Source: Acidimicrobiia bacterium
GTDB lineage: Bacteria > Actinomycetota > Acidimicrobiia > Spongiisociales > Spongiisociaceae
Direction: 5' to 3'
DNA: 64,000 nt
NCBI GenBank assembly: GCA_021296345.1
Contig: JAGWAN010000001.1
Location: 1 to 64,000, forward strand
In this document: one piece after another, positions 7,929 to 16,991 of the stretch
How the letters are laid out: every line of letters begins with the position of its first letter
Numbering within the stretch: the first letter of the stretch is position 1
Notes under the pieces: generated by a model
Told to the model about the DNA's origin: nothing
Database searches by the model: none
The model's input: the letters and a program-made list of their open reading frames with translations, nothing else
Position numbers and translations under genes: made by a program

Positions 7929-9521
7929 GTGGGGTTGCTCGTCGGGTATGTGAGCGACGAGTTCTACGTCTCGATCCCCGGAGTTGAGCTCGAATTCACG
8001 CGGGGTGACGCATCGGTTGCCGCGCGTTCGAGGGCATCCGGGTCGGTGCACACGGATGTCGAACCTGGCGAGTACCGCGTCTATCTCAGCCGTGACGGGT
8101 TCACGCCGAAGTGGGTCGACATGGAGGTTCGGACCGGGACCATCCACCACTTCCGGCTCCTCTCCGACAAGGTCAGCGGCTACGTGTGGCCGAAGTGGGC
8201 CAAGTCGGGCGCCACGGGCCAGGTGCGGCTCCACTCGCCGCGTGATGCCATCGTCAGCCTCTGGCGCTACGGATGGGAGCGCCAGTTCATAACCGAACTC
8301 GGTCACTTCTCGGACGAACCTCGCGGGGCCTACAGCCAGATCCTGCCGGATGGGGATGTGAGCCAGACCGGCGTCCGATGGAGCGACCACGGATATGCCT
8401 ACCCGGAAGTGGACCCGAGGGTGTATGTCGAAGCACCCCGACGATCGGGCCTCTACTACTTCCACGCCAAGGATGCGACAGGTGCGTTCTTCTCGTTTCC
8501 CTGGATCGTGGCGCCTCGGGAGCCGCAACAGAAGATCGCGGTGTTGGCATCCAACATCACATGGAACGCCTACAACCATTACGGAGGCCGGAGCAATTAT
8601 GTGGCAGCGATCACTCTCCCCCGCCGGCCCTACTTCAACTTCCGGCAGGAGGACGTGTATTACACCGACCCGGCGCTCCAACCGTGGACCGCGGATGAGT
8701 ACGACCCGCTGTCGTTCGACCGTCCCGAACCGCTGAACATGACGGACGAGCAGGGGTCCATCACCGATCCCATGGAGCGGCGCGGCGAGGAACACGTGGC
8801 GCCGGCCGAATGGCGCCTGCTGGGATGGCTGGAGCGCGAAGGATTCGACTATGACTACTACGCCGAGACCCAACTTCACTTCGATGAGATGCCGCTTGAG
8901 GAATACGAGGTGCTGGTCATCAGCACCCACCCGGAGTACTGGTCCCGACGGATGTATGACCGGGTGAAGCGCTGGGTCTTCGACGGCGGAGGCAAGCTGA
9001 TGGTGCTGGGCGGTAACAGTCTGAACTGCGAGGTCGAGTTCCTCGACGAAACGACGATGTCCGTTCGTAACGAGGACCACCACAAGAGGCCACCGGATTT
9101 TGAAAGCCGTTTCGGCACCCGGCACGAATCCGAGGCCCACCTGACTGGAGTGGTGACAACCCACACCGGCTACGAAACCGGCGCTCCCTACCGGGTGGTG
9201 GACGCGTCCCACTGGGCTCTGGCGGGAACCGGGCTCGCTGAGGGAGACCGATTCGGGACCGAGTCGCTGGACCGGCGAGCTCCGGGCGGGGCGTCAGGTC
9301 ATGAGACCGACAAGAGGACGCCCTCGTCGCCGGAGGGACTCCAGCTCATCGCCAAGGGCACCAACCCCGATGAGGGCGGGGCCGAGATGGTCTACCACCG
9401 AACGGTCAGCGGCGGCGAGGTGTTCTCCGTCGGCTCAATCTCCTACACGTGTTCCATTGCAGTGGACGAGATGGTGTCGAAGGTGACGCGCAATGTGCTG
9501 GAACGCTTCCTGGGCTCGTAA
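7929..9521 (+). CDS. N,N-dimethylformamidase large-subunit-like protein
   Basis: 530 residues. The first 120 form a beta-rich domain; the rest resembles the catalytic region of DMFase large subunits, with ASNITWNAYNHYGGRS (about residues 207-222) and LVISTHPEYWSRRMYDRVKRW followed by GGGKLMVLGGNS. The HPEYW glutamate is likely one of the iron ligands described for that family. DMFase normally has a separate small subunit; none is seen next to this gene. The natural substrate may be another amide. Start GTG 7929 is tentative; TTG 7935 or GTG 7950 are possible. It probably shares a transcript with the gene at 6788. Confidence 0.75.
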   Translation: MGLLVGYVSDEFYVSIPGVELEFTRGDASVAARSRASGSVHTDVEPGEYRVYLSRDGFTPKWVDMEVRTGTIHHFRLLSDKVSGYVWPKWAKSGATGQVRLHSPRDAIVSLWRYGWERQFITELGHFSDEPRGAYSQILPDGDVSQTGVRWSDHGYAYPEVDPRVYVEAPRRSGLYYFHAKDATGAFFSFPWIVAPREPQQKIAVLASNITWNAYNHYGGRSNYVAAITLPRRPYFNFRQEDVYYTDPALQPWTADEYDPLSFDRPEPLNMTDEQGSITDPMERRGEEHVAPAEWRLLGWLEREGFDYDYYAETQLHFDEMPLEEYEVLVISTHPEYWSRRMYDRVKRWVFDGGGKLMVLGGNSLNCEVEFLDETTMSVRNEDHHKRPPDFESRFGTRHESEAHLTGVVTTHTGYETGAPYRVVDASHWALAGTGLAEGDRFGTESLDRRAPGGASGHETDKRTPSSPEGLQLIAKGTNPDEGGAEMVYHRTVSGGEVFSVGSISYTCSIAVDEMVSKVTRNVLERFLGS

Positions 9522-9588
9522 GGCCGGCGCCCGGTAGCCAGAACCTGGCTGCTGGACAGACTCCTGATATCCGGGATACGACTAGAGG

Positions 9589-9618
9589 GGCCGAGGTTCG
9601 CCCCCAACCTGCCTCGGC
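9589..9618. terminator. Possible terminator hairpin between convergent genes
   Basis: GCCGAGG and CCTCGGC, with nested AGGTT/AACCT pairing, can form a hairpin in the 152-base gap between convergent genes ending at 9521 and 9674. There is no T-run, so the call is weak. Confidence 0.3.
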
Positions 9619-9673
9619 GCTGTGCGGTGATGCGACGCTGACCGTCATACCCGGTGCGGTCAATACCGAGACG

Positions 9674-10576
9674 TCAGGACTGAAACTCGGGGAAGGGCTG
9701 CTTCCAGTTCTCGTAGATGATCCCGTCCTGAATCTCGGTGGGAATAGTGGGGAGCTTGGTGCCTTCAACGATGTCGTTGATTCCCCGCAATCCGTTTATG
9801 ACGTTGGAAAGAGTGCCGGACGGATAGTCGGAGGCAAGAAGCAGCTTGTGGGTCACGCCGTACTCCATCGCGGTCACCATTGCCTGCCAGTAGCGCCACG
9901 GCCGGTAGTGAACGGCAGAGATGTCGGCGTACATGTTGGGCGTCTTGCGTATCAAGGCGATCACATCCTCCTCCCAGGGGTGGCCGAGGTGAGCGATGAT
10001 CATTCGCAGATCGGGAAATGCCATGGCCACGTCCTCGAGCAGCAGGGGTAGCGCCCAACGGAGCCGGGCATTGGCCGGGAAGGTGGTGCCCTGGTGCCAC
10101 ATGATCGGTATTCCCAGCTCGGAGCATCTCCGGAAGAAGGGCCAGTGACTGCGGTCGGTCGGGTCGAAGTGCTGGTAGGTAGGACCGACCTTCAGCCCGC
10201 TCAGTCCGAGATCGGTAACGCAATGGTCGAGTTGGTCGATCGCGTCGTCATCAGCCGGGTTGACCGACGCCCACCCGATCAGCTTCTCGGGATGCGACGC
10301 GACGTACTCGGCAATCAACTCCTTCGGGACCGAGATCCCGGTCGGTCGGGCGCTCATGCCGAACACCACCACCTTGTCCGCCTGCTGGGCCGCCTCCCAG
10401 TGATCCTGCGGTCGCGAGTCGTAGGAGTGGAGGTCGAGGCGGGCGGCATGTACCTCGCCGCCCGAGTGCTGCAATTTGACGAGCTTCGAGGCGAGGGCCT
10501 CGCGGGCGGTCTCCTCGCTGATGTGATCCGGGTACCACATTATGTGGCTATGGACATCGACGATCATTGGCCGCAT
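9674..10576 (-). CDS. Amidohydrolase-2 family protein (ACMSD/lactonase-like)
   Basis: 300 residues with the metal-site motifs DVHSH (HxH), MWHQGTTF, IAHLGHPW and LLASDYPS in barrel order. The family contains lactonases for L-fuconolactone-type products and decarboxylases; the Gfo/Idh dehydrogenase four bases upstream favours lactone hydrolysis. A close paralogue is at 14977 (shared stretches GLK-GP-YQHFDPT and HQGTTF). ATG 10576 was taken as start; ATG 10567 (MIVDVH) is equally possible. Confidence 0.8.
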   Translation of the reverse strand: MRPMIVDVHSHIMWYPDHISEETAREALASKLVKLQHSGGEVHAARLDLHSYDSRPQDHWEAAQQADKVVVFGMSARPTGISVPKELIAEYVASHPEKLIGWASVNPADDDAIDQLDHCVTDLGLSGLKVGPTYQHFDPTDRSHWPFFRRCSELGIPIMWHQGTTFPANARLRWALPLLLEDVAMAFPDLRMIIAHLGHPWEEDVIALIRKTPNMYADISAVHYRPWRYWQAMVTAMEYGVTHKLLLASDYPSGTLSNVINGLRGINDIVEGTKLPTIPTEIQDGIIYENWKQPFPEFQS

Positions 10577-10580
10577 CCTC

Positions 10581-11594
10581 TCACACCACGCACTTCCGGC
10601 CGGTCTCTACGTAGACCGGCCGGCCCGTGGCCAAGGACCGATCGAGTGCCAGGGCCACCTCCAACGCCGCCCTGGCATCTTCAAGGCTCACCGGCCAGTC
10701 CCGCAGCCCACGTACAGTCGCCAGGAAATGCCGGTCCTCGGTAGCCACGATCCCCGTCGCGGTTCCCCCGACTTCGTACTGGCCGCCGGTTCGCAACCAC
10801 TTCGCTCCCTCGAGGGTGTACACCATGGTCACTGGGTCTCTCATCTCCACATAGGCAGCGCCCTCGGTCCCGAAGACCGCCAGCCGGTAGTCCGCACTGA
10901 GCGCGGAGTCGGAGTTCATGATCCAGTTGAACTCCACGACTCCCACCGCACCTGTCGCGAAACGTATGGTCCCGATAACGGCGTCCACTGCGCCTTCCCC
11001 GAGCGTAGATGTCTCGGCCGACATCGCAAACACCCGCTCCACCGGTCCGGCCAACCAGCGAAACAGATCGAGATCGTGAACACCGACCTCGGCAGCGAGC
11101 GTTGTCCGGTTGAAGAGCATCCGACCCTCGAAGTCAGGAACGTTGCGCCGGGCCGACAGATGGACGGGGGTTCCTATCCCTCCCGACGCGACCATGTCAG
11201 CGAGCGCGACGTAGTCGGGATCGAAACGCATCGTGTGTCCCACGGCCAACCTGCCGCCCGCTCGCTTGGCCACCTCGATCATCAGGTCGGCTGTCTCCAG
11301 GTTGTGAGCGATCGGCTTCTCGCAAAAGACGAAAAGACCGGCAGCGAGACAGGCCTCGACAACGGGAAGGTGTTGATCCTGGGGAGTGCAAACGAACACG
11401 GCCTCGAGTTGGTACCTACCGAGTAGTTCGTCGAGGCTTGTCAACAGGGGGACACCACCGGGCAGGCGTTCGACCGCACCGGGATCGGTATCGCAACATG
11501 CCAGGAGATGGGCTTCTGGTAGAGCCTCGAGCACTTGGACATGAGAACTCCCCATCATGCCGACGCCGACTACCGCACAACGGACCGGCTTCAC
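10581..11594 (-). CDS. Gfo/Idh/MocA-family oxidoreductase
   Basis: 337 residues. N-terminal Rossmann domain with VVGVGMMG, then FCEKPIAHN (the EKP motif) and GVHDLDLFRWL in the C-terminal alpha/beta domain. Such enzymes oxidise sugars, inositols or sugar acids with NAD(P). GTG 11594 is preferred to upstream ATGs because GGAGGAGG sits five bases before it and the Rossmann strand begins at once. It is followed by the amidohydrolase-2 gene and is divergent from the gene at 11775, with a shared intergenic region holding an operator-like repeat. A paralogue is at 29231. Confidence 0.88.
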   Translation of the reverse strand: MKPVRCAVVGVGMMGSSHVQVLEALPEAHLLACCDTDPGAVERLPGGVPLLTSLDELLGRYQLEAVFVCTPQDQHLPVVEACLAAGLFVFCEKPIAHNLETADLMIEVAKRAGGRLAVGHTMRFDPDYVALADMVASGGIGTPVHLSARRNVPDFEGRMLFNRTTLAAEVGVHDLDLFRWLAGPVERVFAMSAETSTLGEGAVDAVIGTIRFATGAVGVVEFNWIMNSDSALSADYRLAVFGTEGAAYVEMRDPVTMVYTLEGAKWLRTGGQYEVGGTATGIVATEDRHFLATVRGLRDWPVSLEDARAALEVALALDRSLATGRPVYVETGRKCVV

Positions 11595-11707
11595 GTCCAC
11601 CTCCTCCCGAGCAGGACCACTTACACGCATGCCGACTCCGGAACGGAAGGACCGGAATCCGTGACGTCCGGTTGACGGCAAGGATCTATTCTCCGATAAT
11701 CCGCATA

Positions 11708-11733
11708 CGCAACACGGTTGCGATACGCGCAAC
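11708..11733. promoter_or_regulatory. Three-half-site operator, copy A
   Basis: The half-sites CGCAAC (11708-11713), GTTGCG (11717-11722) and CGCAAC (11728-11733) have spacers of 3 and 5 bases. Each neighbouring pair is an inverted repeat. The same layout with the same spacers occurs at 19088-19113. It lies 41 bases before ATG 11775 in a divergent promoter region. Likely ligand is the IclR-type regulator at 18118; this is inference. Confidence 0.6.
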
Positions 11734-11774
11734 CATACCGACCCGGGCGAAACGGACCGACGATGGGAGCTTCC

Positions 11775-12698
11775 ATGGATGCAGGCGCGCTCCTTCGGCG
11801 CCAAGGCTATCGACCCACGAGCTCCCCTTCTGATAGCGGCAGACGGTTCCCGGACGGCGCCGAGTTCCGGATAGAGATTCCCAGCGTCGAAGGACCACGC
11901 GTGCTCGAAGCTGCCGTCAACGAAGCCGACCGATACGACTTGACCCTCAACCGGGTATCGCAAGGCAGCGGCGGCATGCTGCTTGAGGAAGCGGAACTCC
12001 GCGAGATGGCTGCCATCGGCGCTTCGGTCGGTCTTGAGGTCTCGCTATTCACAGGCCCCCGGGCCGGCTGGGACATCGGGGTGTTCAGCAGGTCGAATGC
12101 CGGAGGTGGCCAGTTCGCTCAGCTCCGAGGTCTCCGCCAACTCGGCTACGCGGTGGCGGACATCCTGCGCGCCACCGAAGCGGGCATTCGCAGCTTCCTG
12201 GTGGGCGACCTGGGTCTGCTGAGCGTTGTGACACGCATGCAAGATGAAGGAGAGCTACCGAGCGAGACGGTATGGAAGATCTCGGCCTACATGGGCGTAT
12301 CGAATCCGGCCACGATTAAGACTCTGGAGGAGATGGGCGCAGGAACCGTCAACATTCCCGCCGACGTGACCCTCGAACAGCTGTCCGAGATCCGCGCCTC
12401 TGTGTCCCTGCCCGTCGATCTCTACCTCGAGACACCGGACGGCATGGGCCCCGTCGTCCGTGGTCACGAGATCGCCGACTTCGTAGCGGTCGGAGCTCCC
12501 TTGTACGCGAAGATGGGGCTGGCCAACGCCGCCGGCGTGTACCCGTCGGGCGGGCATGTGGTCGACGTCGCCATCGCCAACGCCCGCGAGAAGGTCCGGC
12601 GGGCGGCCATCGCCCTAGAATGGTTGCGCCGGATGCGGCCCGCGTCCGTTCAATCCAAACCGCACGCCGAAGGGCTCGGTGTACCGGTCGCCCCCTAG
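11775..12698 (+). CDS. TIM-barrel-like protein, possibly U32-peptidase-like
   Basis: 307 residues, no signal peptide or membrane segment. Repeated alpha/beta units (YDLTLNRVSQGSGG, LEVSLFTGPRAGWDIG, SFLVGDLGLLSVV, AGTVNIPADVTLEQL, PVDLYLETPDGMG) look like a TIM barrel, and the layout recalls U32-family proteins. The characteristic U32 signature was not recognised, so the function is open. ATG 11775 follows GGGAG at six bases. It carries the operator copy A upstream and is separated from the creatininase gene by a terminator-like hairpin, so it may be transcribed alone. Confidence 0.55.
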   Translation: MDAGALLRRQGYRPTSSPSDSGRRFPDGAEFRIEIPSVEGPRVLEAAVNEADRYDLTLNRVSQGSGGMLLEEAELREMAAIGASVGLEVSLFTGPRAGWDIGVFSRSNAGGGQFAQLRGLRQLGYAVADILRATEAGIRSFLVGDLGLLSVVTRMQDEGELPSETVWKISAYMGVSNPATIKTLEEMGAGTVNIPADVTLEQLSEIRASVSLPVDLYLETPDGMGPVVRGHEIADFVAVGAPLYAKMGLANAAGVYPSGGHVVDVAIANAREKVRRAAIALEWLRRMRPASVQSKPHAEGLGVPVAP

Positions 12699-12791
12699 GA
12701 GGGTGGTTCAGAATGACGATTGCTGCGGCCGTCACGAGCTTGACCGGGAAACCTCATGGTTGAGTGGCAGCCCGCGGGGGCATCTCCAACC

Positions 12792-12811
12792 GTCCTCCTT
12801 GGGAGGACTTT
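12792..12811 (+). terminator. Rho-independent terminator-like hairpin
   Basis: GTCCTCC (12792-12798), loop TTG, GGAGGAC (12802-12808), then TTT. The seven-pair stem lies 94 bases after the stop of the gene ending at 12698 in a 254-base gap. The T-run is short. Confidence 0.5.
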
Positions 12812-12952
12812 ACAGCGATGACTATCGCCTCGGTCTCACCACCCCCTGAATGGCGGTCGCGCTGCCGGAGGACCAAGCCCGGTGGGATCGCCGGGCCCTC
12901 TTCCGGAGCGGGCAGTCCGGCTGCCGGCTAAAGGCACCGGAAGGGAGACTCT

Positions 12953-13720
12953 GTGACCCGGATCCTGTTCGCCGAGTTGACCCGCGAGGAGTCGCGCACC
13001 ATCGCCCGCGACGGCGTCCTCATCCTGCCGGTCGGCGCCACCGAACAGCACGGGCCTCATCTGCCGGTGGGAACCGATTCGATGGGTGCGGAGTACGTGG
13101 CTCGTGCCGCGGCCGCGGCTCTGGCTGACCGGTTCCCGGTGGCCGTCGCCCCGACGCTGTGGTACGGATCGTCGCCGCATCACCTTCCGTTCGGAGGAAC
13201 GATGTCCCTGGATGCCGGGACGTTCCTGGCTGTGTTGATGGATCTGGGACGCTCGCTGGCCAGGGCCTCATTCCGGCGGTTGTTCATCGTCAACGGCCAC
13301 GGCGGGAACCACGAGCTGATCGGGATAGCTGCCCGCGACCTCGCTCTCGAAGAAGGCCTCGAAGTCGCGGCATGCTCGTGGTGGGCCATGGCGCACCGGG
13401 ATCTGGCCTCGGCCGGCGCCGCCGACATCGGGCGTCTCCCCGGTCACGCCGGCGCGTTCGAATCATCCCTCGTCCTGGCTCTGGACACCGCCCTGGTGCG
13501 GGAGCCACGCCCGCACCGCCCCGACTGGTCGTCTCCCCTCGTCGGCACCGTGGACGCTCCGGTAAGGATCGAGCGGCCCGGGAGCTGGGAGGCCACCGAT
13601 GGGTTCACCGACAGTCCCTCCAAAGGTACGGCTGAGTTGGGACGCACGTTTCTCAGGATTGGAGTCGACAAGCTGACCGAGGCCGTGGCCGGCTTCTACG
13701 AGGAGTCGATCACGGATTGA
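12953..13720 (+). CDS. Creatininase-family amidohydrolase
   Basis: 255 residues. Motifs GATEQHGPHLPVGTDS (metal ligands Glu, His, Asp), VNGHGGNHE and GHAGAFESS are those of the creatininase family, which opens cyclic amides or cleaves small amides with two metal ions. GTG 12953 is preceded by AAGGGAGA. It starts a run of same-strand genes (M20-like, amidohydrolase-2, two enolase-superfamily proteins) with short gaps, probably one operon for a nitrogen-containing compound. The substrate is not creatinine with any certainty. Confidence 0.82.
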   Translation: MTRILFAELTREESRTIARDGVLILPVGATEQHGPHLPVGTDSMGAEYVARAAAAALADRFPVAVAPTLWYGSSPHHLPFGGTMSLDAGTFLAVLMDLGRSLARASFRRLFIVNGHGGNHELIGIAARDLALEEGLEVAACSWWAMAHRDLASAGAADIGRLPGHAGAFESSLVLALDTALVREPRPHRPDWSSPLVGTVDAPVRIERPGSWEATDGFTDSPSKGTAELGRTFLRIGVDKLTEAVAGFYEESITD

Positions 13721-13760
13721 GGCTTCACGCCGGGGCCACGTAACACTCGAATGGAAAGGG

Positions 13761-14939
13761 ATGAGAATGACGGACCTAATCGAGCGCGCGTCGAACGCCG
13801 TCGACACGCGCCGCGTGGTGGACCTGACTCGCGCCCTGTGCGGTGTCCGGTGGGATGATCCCCAAGCCGAGGGACCTCGCGCCGAGATCATCGCCGGAGC
13901 TCTGGAGCAGGCCGGTGTCGATGTCCACATAGCGGACGTGGTCGAAGGGCGACCGAACGTGATCGCCCGCGTGCCGGGCGAAGGCAAGCGTCCGCCACTG
14001 GTGCTGCAGGGCCACATCGATGCCGGCATCTACCCGTCCGGATGGACCCGCGATCCCGACGATCCGTGGGAGGATGGCGGCAAGTTATATGGAGGCGGTA
14101 TCACCGACATGCTCGGTGGTGTGGCGGCCATGGTGGCCGCGGTGGAAGCCGCCCCGGCTTTCGGTCCCCTTCCCGGAGACCTGTTGCTGCACGCCACCAT
14201 GTACCACAACGGCAGCGGTCTCGGGGCGAAGTACGCCCTGAAGACCGAAGGCCCGTCCGAGGGATATGGGATCTGCGGAGAACCGTCCGATCTCGATATC
14301 CACACCGCCAACGGCGGCGCCTTCAAGTTCGAGATCCGCCTCACCGGCACATCCCAACACGTTTCCAGGATGGAGTCGGCCGTAGACACGCTCGGCCCGG
14401 CGGTCGCCGTCTACGACAAACTCGTCGACCACCGGTTCGCGCATGAGGCCGAAGCCCGCCTACCCGACCTTCCACGCTTGTTGATCGGGGAGCTGCATGC
14501 CGGTGAAGCACCCGCCGCGGTGGCCGAGTCCGCCACCATCCGCGGCGACCTTCGCTACGTGCCCGGAATGAACAGGTCGGAGGTCCGCCAGGAAATCCTC
14601 GACATCGTCGAGAGCGTGACCCCGGACGACGTCGGTCGGCGGGTGCGCATCATCGGGCTTCACCAGCCGTTCCTCGGCGCCACCGCCGGACCGCTCATCG
14701 ACGCCATCACTAGCGCCCAGACCCGGATACTCGGTAGCGTCCCGCGGGTGACGAATGAGCTTCCCGGTCAGTCCTTCGTCACCGACGCGGCAGACCTGGT
14801 CGCGGCCGGTCTCGAGACCGTCGTGTACGGCGTAGGCAGCTGGTACTACGCCCCGGACGAGTGGGTCTATATCGACCATCTGGCCGGCTCGGCACGCGTG
14901 TACCTGGCCGTCGCAGCCCTGCTCGGGGCCGATTCATGA
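13761..14939 (+). CDS. M20-family peptidase-like protein lacking key catalytic residues
   Basis: 392 residues with the overall layout of M20 deacylases. GHID (about residue 86) and GGGITDMLGG hold the usual His and Asp metal ligands, and GEPSD supplies a later acid. The usual Glu-Glu pair is absent: where relatives read DEE, this protein reads MYHNGSGLGA (about residues 152-161). Near the C-terminus the usual His of the HxxxE motif is Tyr (YYAPDEWV). It may use a different chemistry or act as a binding protein. It sits between creatininase and amidohydrolase-2 genes. Start ATG 13761 or the in-frame ATG 13767. Confidence 0.8.
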   Translation: MRMTDLIERASNAVDTRRVVDLTRALCGVRWDDPQAEGPRAEIIAGALEQAGVDVHIADVVEGRPNVIARVPGEGKRPPLVLQGHIDAGIYPSGWTRDPDDPWEDGGKLYGGGITDMLGGVAAMVAAVEAAPAFGPLPGDLLLHATMYHNGSGLGAKYALKTEGPSEGYGICGEPSDLDIHTANGGAFKFEIRLTGTSQHVSRMESAVDTLGPAVAVYDKLVDHRFAHEAEARLPDLPRLLIGELHAGEAPAAVAESATIRGDLRYVPGMNRSEVRQEILDIVESVTPDDVGRRVRIIGLHQPFLGATAGPLIDAITSAQTRILGSVPRVTNELPGQSFVTDAADLVAAGLETVVYGVGSWYYAPDEWVYIDHLAGSARVYLAVAALLGADS

Positions 14940-14976
14940 CCGTGGGCTCCGGGACAGCGGCCTGAGGGCAGCACGA

Positions 14977-15819
14977 ATGGTCGTCGACTGCCACACTCAC
15001 GTCGGGGCATTGGATCATTTCAGCCCCAGCTTCGTCGCCGAGATGGTGCGAGCCTGGGGTGAGATGAGTTGGCCTGGTGACGACCTTGCCGCCCACCAGT
15101 CCGCTATGTCCGGGTTGGACAGGGCGATCGTCGTTGCCATGGACGCTCCCGCTGTGGGAATGGTCGTACCCAACGAATACGTCAGCTCCTACGTCGCCAC
15201 CGATCCCGAGAGGCTGATCGGTTTCGCCAGCGTTGACCCCAACCGGCCTGACGCGCTTGACCGGTTGACGCTGGCGGTGGAGGACCTTGGGCTACGAGGG
15301 TTGAAGCTGGGGCCCATCTACCAGCATTTCGATCCTACCTCGCCACCCGCCATCGAGTTGTTCCGGCACGCCGAGCATCTCTCCCTGCCCGTCCTGTGCC
15401 ACCAGGGCACCACGTTCGTCTCCGACGCCCCGCTCAGATGGGCGAGGCCGTTCCTGATCGACGACGTGGCCCGCGCCTGCCCCGATCTGAAGCTGTTCAT
15501 CGCCCATCTCGGGCATCCATGGTGTGAGGAGACGATGGCGGTGATCCGCAAGCACCCCAACCTGTATGCCGACGTTTCGGCACTTCACACGCGACCCGTG
15601 CAGCTGTACATGGCCTTGCGTTCTGCCATCGAGTACCGGGTTACGGACAAGTTGCTGTTCGGCAGCGACTTCCCGTTCGCCACCGCCGCCGAGACCGCAG
15701 AGGCATTACGGTCCGTCAACGACGCGGTCGGAACGGGCTGGCCTCCGATACCTGCCGAGGTCATCGAGGGGATCATCCATCGCCCGGCGTTACAGATCCT
15801 CGGGCTCGAAGAAAAGTGA
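14977..15819 (+). CDS. Amidohydrolase-2 family protein (ACMSD/lactonase-like)
   Basis: 280 residues with DCHTH (HxH), LCHQGTTF, IAHLGHPW and LFGSDFPF, the complete metal set of the family. It is a paralogue of the protein at 9674; the two share the central GLK-GP-YQHFDPT block and most of the C-terminal half. In the operon it precedes two enolase-superfamily genes, which suits a lactonase feeding an acid dehydratase. ATG 14977 lies 37 bases after the M20-like stop. Confidence 0.82.
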   Translation: MVVDCHTHVGALDHFSPSFVAEMVRAWGEMSWPGDDLAAHQSAMSGLDRAIVVAMDAPAVGMVVPNEYVSSYVATDPERLIGFASVDPNRPDALDRLTLAVEDLGLRGLKLGPIYQHFDPTSPPAIELFRHAEHLSLPVLCHQGTTFVSDAPLRWARPFLIDDVARACPDLKLFIAHLGHPWCEETMAVIRKHPNLYADVSALHTRPVQLYMALRSAIEYRVTDKLLFGSDFPFATAAETAEALRSVNDAVGTGWPPIPAEVIEGIIHRPALQILGLEEK

Positions 15820-15838
15820 TCTGCCACAAGGAGCACCC

Positions 15839-16957
15839 ATGAGGATCGAGCGAATTCGCACCACCCCGGTCGCCGTACCGATGGTCCGGGAACGGATCAT
15901 CTCGGGGTCCGGCGGCACCCACAACCGGTCTCCCTTCCTCATCGTCGAAGTAGACACCGACGAAGGCATAGTCGGACTCGGCGAGGTGTCATGCACGCCC
16001 ATCTGGAGCGGCGAGGACTCCACCACGGCAGGTCATGTCATCGACTCGTACATCGGACCGGCCGTGGTGGGGCTCGACCCCCGGTCGCCGGAGGCGGCGT
16101 GGCCTGCCATCGATGGCGCGATCACCGGTCACAACTTCACCAAGGCTGCCGTGGAGATGGCGCTCTGGGACATCGCCGGCAAGGCAGCCGGCCTGCCCGT
16201 GCACAGGCTGCTCGGTGGTCCCGTGATCCCAGAGATCCCCACCAAGTTCTCGGTGACCGGGACCACTCCGGAACATGCAGCCAAGGTGGCTTCGTGGGCA
16301 GTCGGCCAGGGATATACGGCGATGAAGGTCAAGGTAGGCCGAGGTGGAGTGGCTGCTGATGTCGCACGGGTCACTGCCGTTCGTGAAGCCATAGGCGATC
16401 GGATCGTGCTCGGGGTCGATGCGAATTGTGGATGGGACCGGTCCGAAGCGATTCTCGCCGGACGCCGCCTGGCGGCGCTGGGTGTCTCTTTCATGGAGCA
16501 GCCGGTATCGGCTCGAGACTACGCCGGTATGGCAGAAGTCCGGCGAAGGGTCGAAATGCCGGTGGTAGCAGACGAATCGGCCGGCACGCCCGAGGATGCG
16601 GCCTTGCTGGCGGTCAACGAATCGTGTGACATCCTCTCCATCTACGTAGGCATGTCCGGTGGTATCGCTCCGGCTCGGCGGGTGGCGGCGGTTGCGACCT
16701 CTTTCCGGCTCGGATGGACCATCGGAAGCAACCTGGAACTGGGCATCGCTCTCGCCGCACACATGCACATCGGGGTGTCAACTCACGGGCTCGACCCCCG
16801 CGTCCCGGCCGACATCCTGAGCCCCTTCTACTACGAGGGCGACGTGATCGCCGAGCCCCTGGACGTGCGGGCCGGTGTCGCTTTCGCGCCGGATGGGCCG
16901 GGGCTGGGAGTGCGGCTGGATATGGATGCGCTCGACAGATACCGGGACGATCGTTGA
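15839..16957 (+). CDS. Enolase-superfamily protein, MLE type (first of pair)
   Basis: 372 residues starting at ATG 15839, which has AAGGAG six bases upstream. N-terminal capping domain, then barrel motifs KVKVG (KxK), VDANCGW (Asp), FMEQPV (Glu) and VADES (Asp, metal site). The second catalytic lysine of muconate-lactonizing-type enzymes, normally in an IK-x-x-K-x-GG context, is Tyr here (SIYVGMSGG). The metal site is therefore intact but the base on the other face is changed. Likely role is dehydration, epimerisation or cycloisomerisation of an acid. Confidence 0.82.
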   Translation: MRIERIRTTPVAVPMVRERIISGSGGTHNRSPFLIVEVDTDEGIVGLGEVSCTPIWSGEDSTTAGHVIDSYIGPAVVGLDPRSPEAAWPAIDGAITGHNFTKAAVEMALWDIAGKAAGLPVHRLLGGPVIPEIPTKFSVTGTTPEHAAKVASWAVGQGYTAMKVKVGRGGVAADVARVTAVREAIGDRIVLGVDANCGWDRSEAILAGRRLAALGVSFMEQPVSARDYAGMAEVRRRVEMPVVADESAGTPEDAALLAVNESCDILSIYVGMSGGIAPARRVAAVATSFRLGWTIGSNLELGIALAAHMHIGVSTHGLDPRVPADILSPFYYEGDVIAEPLDVRAGVAFAPDGPGLGVRLDMDALDRYRDDR

Positions 16958-16991
16958 ACCCTGATCCTGCCCGCGGCGGGAGTCCGGCCGC

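Noticed and set aside
7794-9212. Minus-strand 472-aa frame opposite the DMFase-like gene
   Set aside because: Antisense shadow; the plus strand has recognised motifs.
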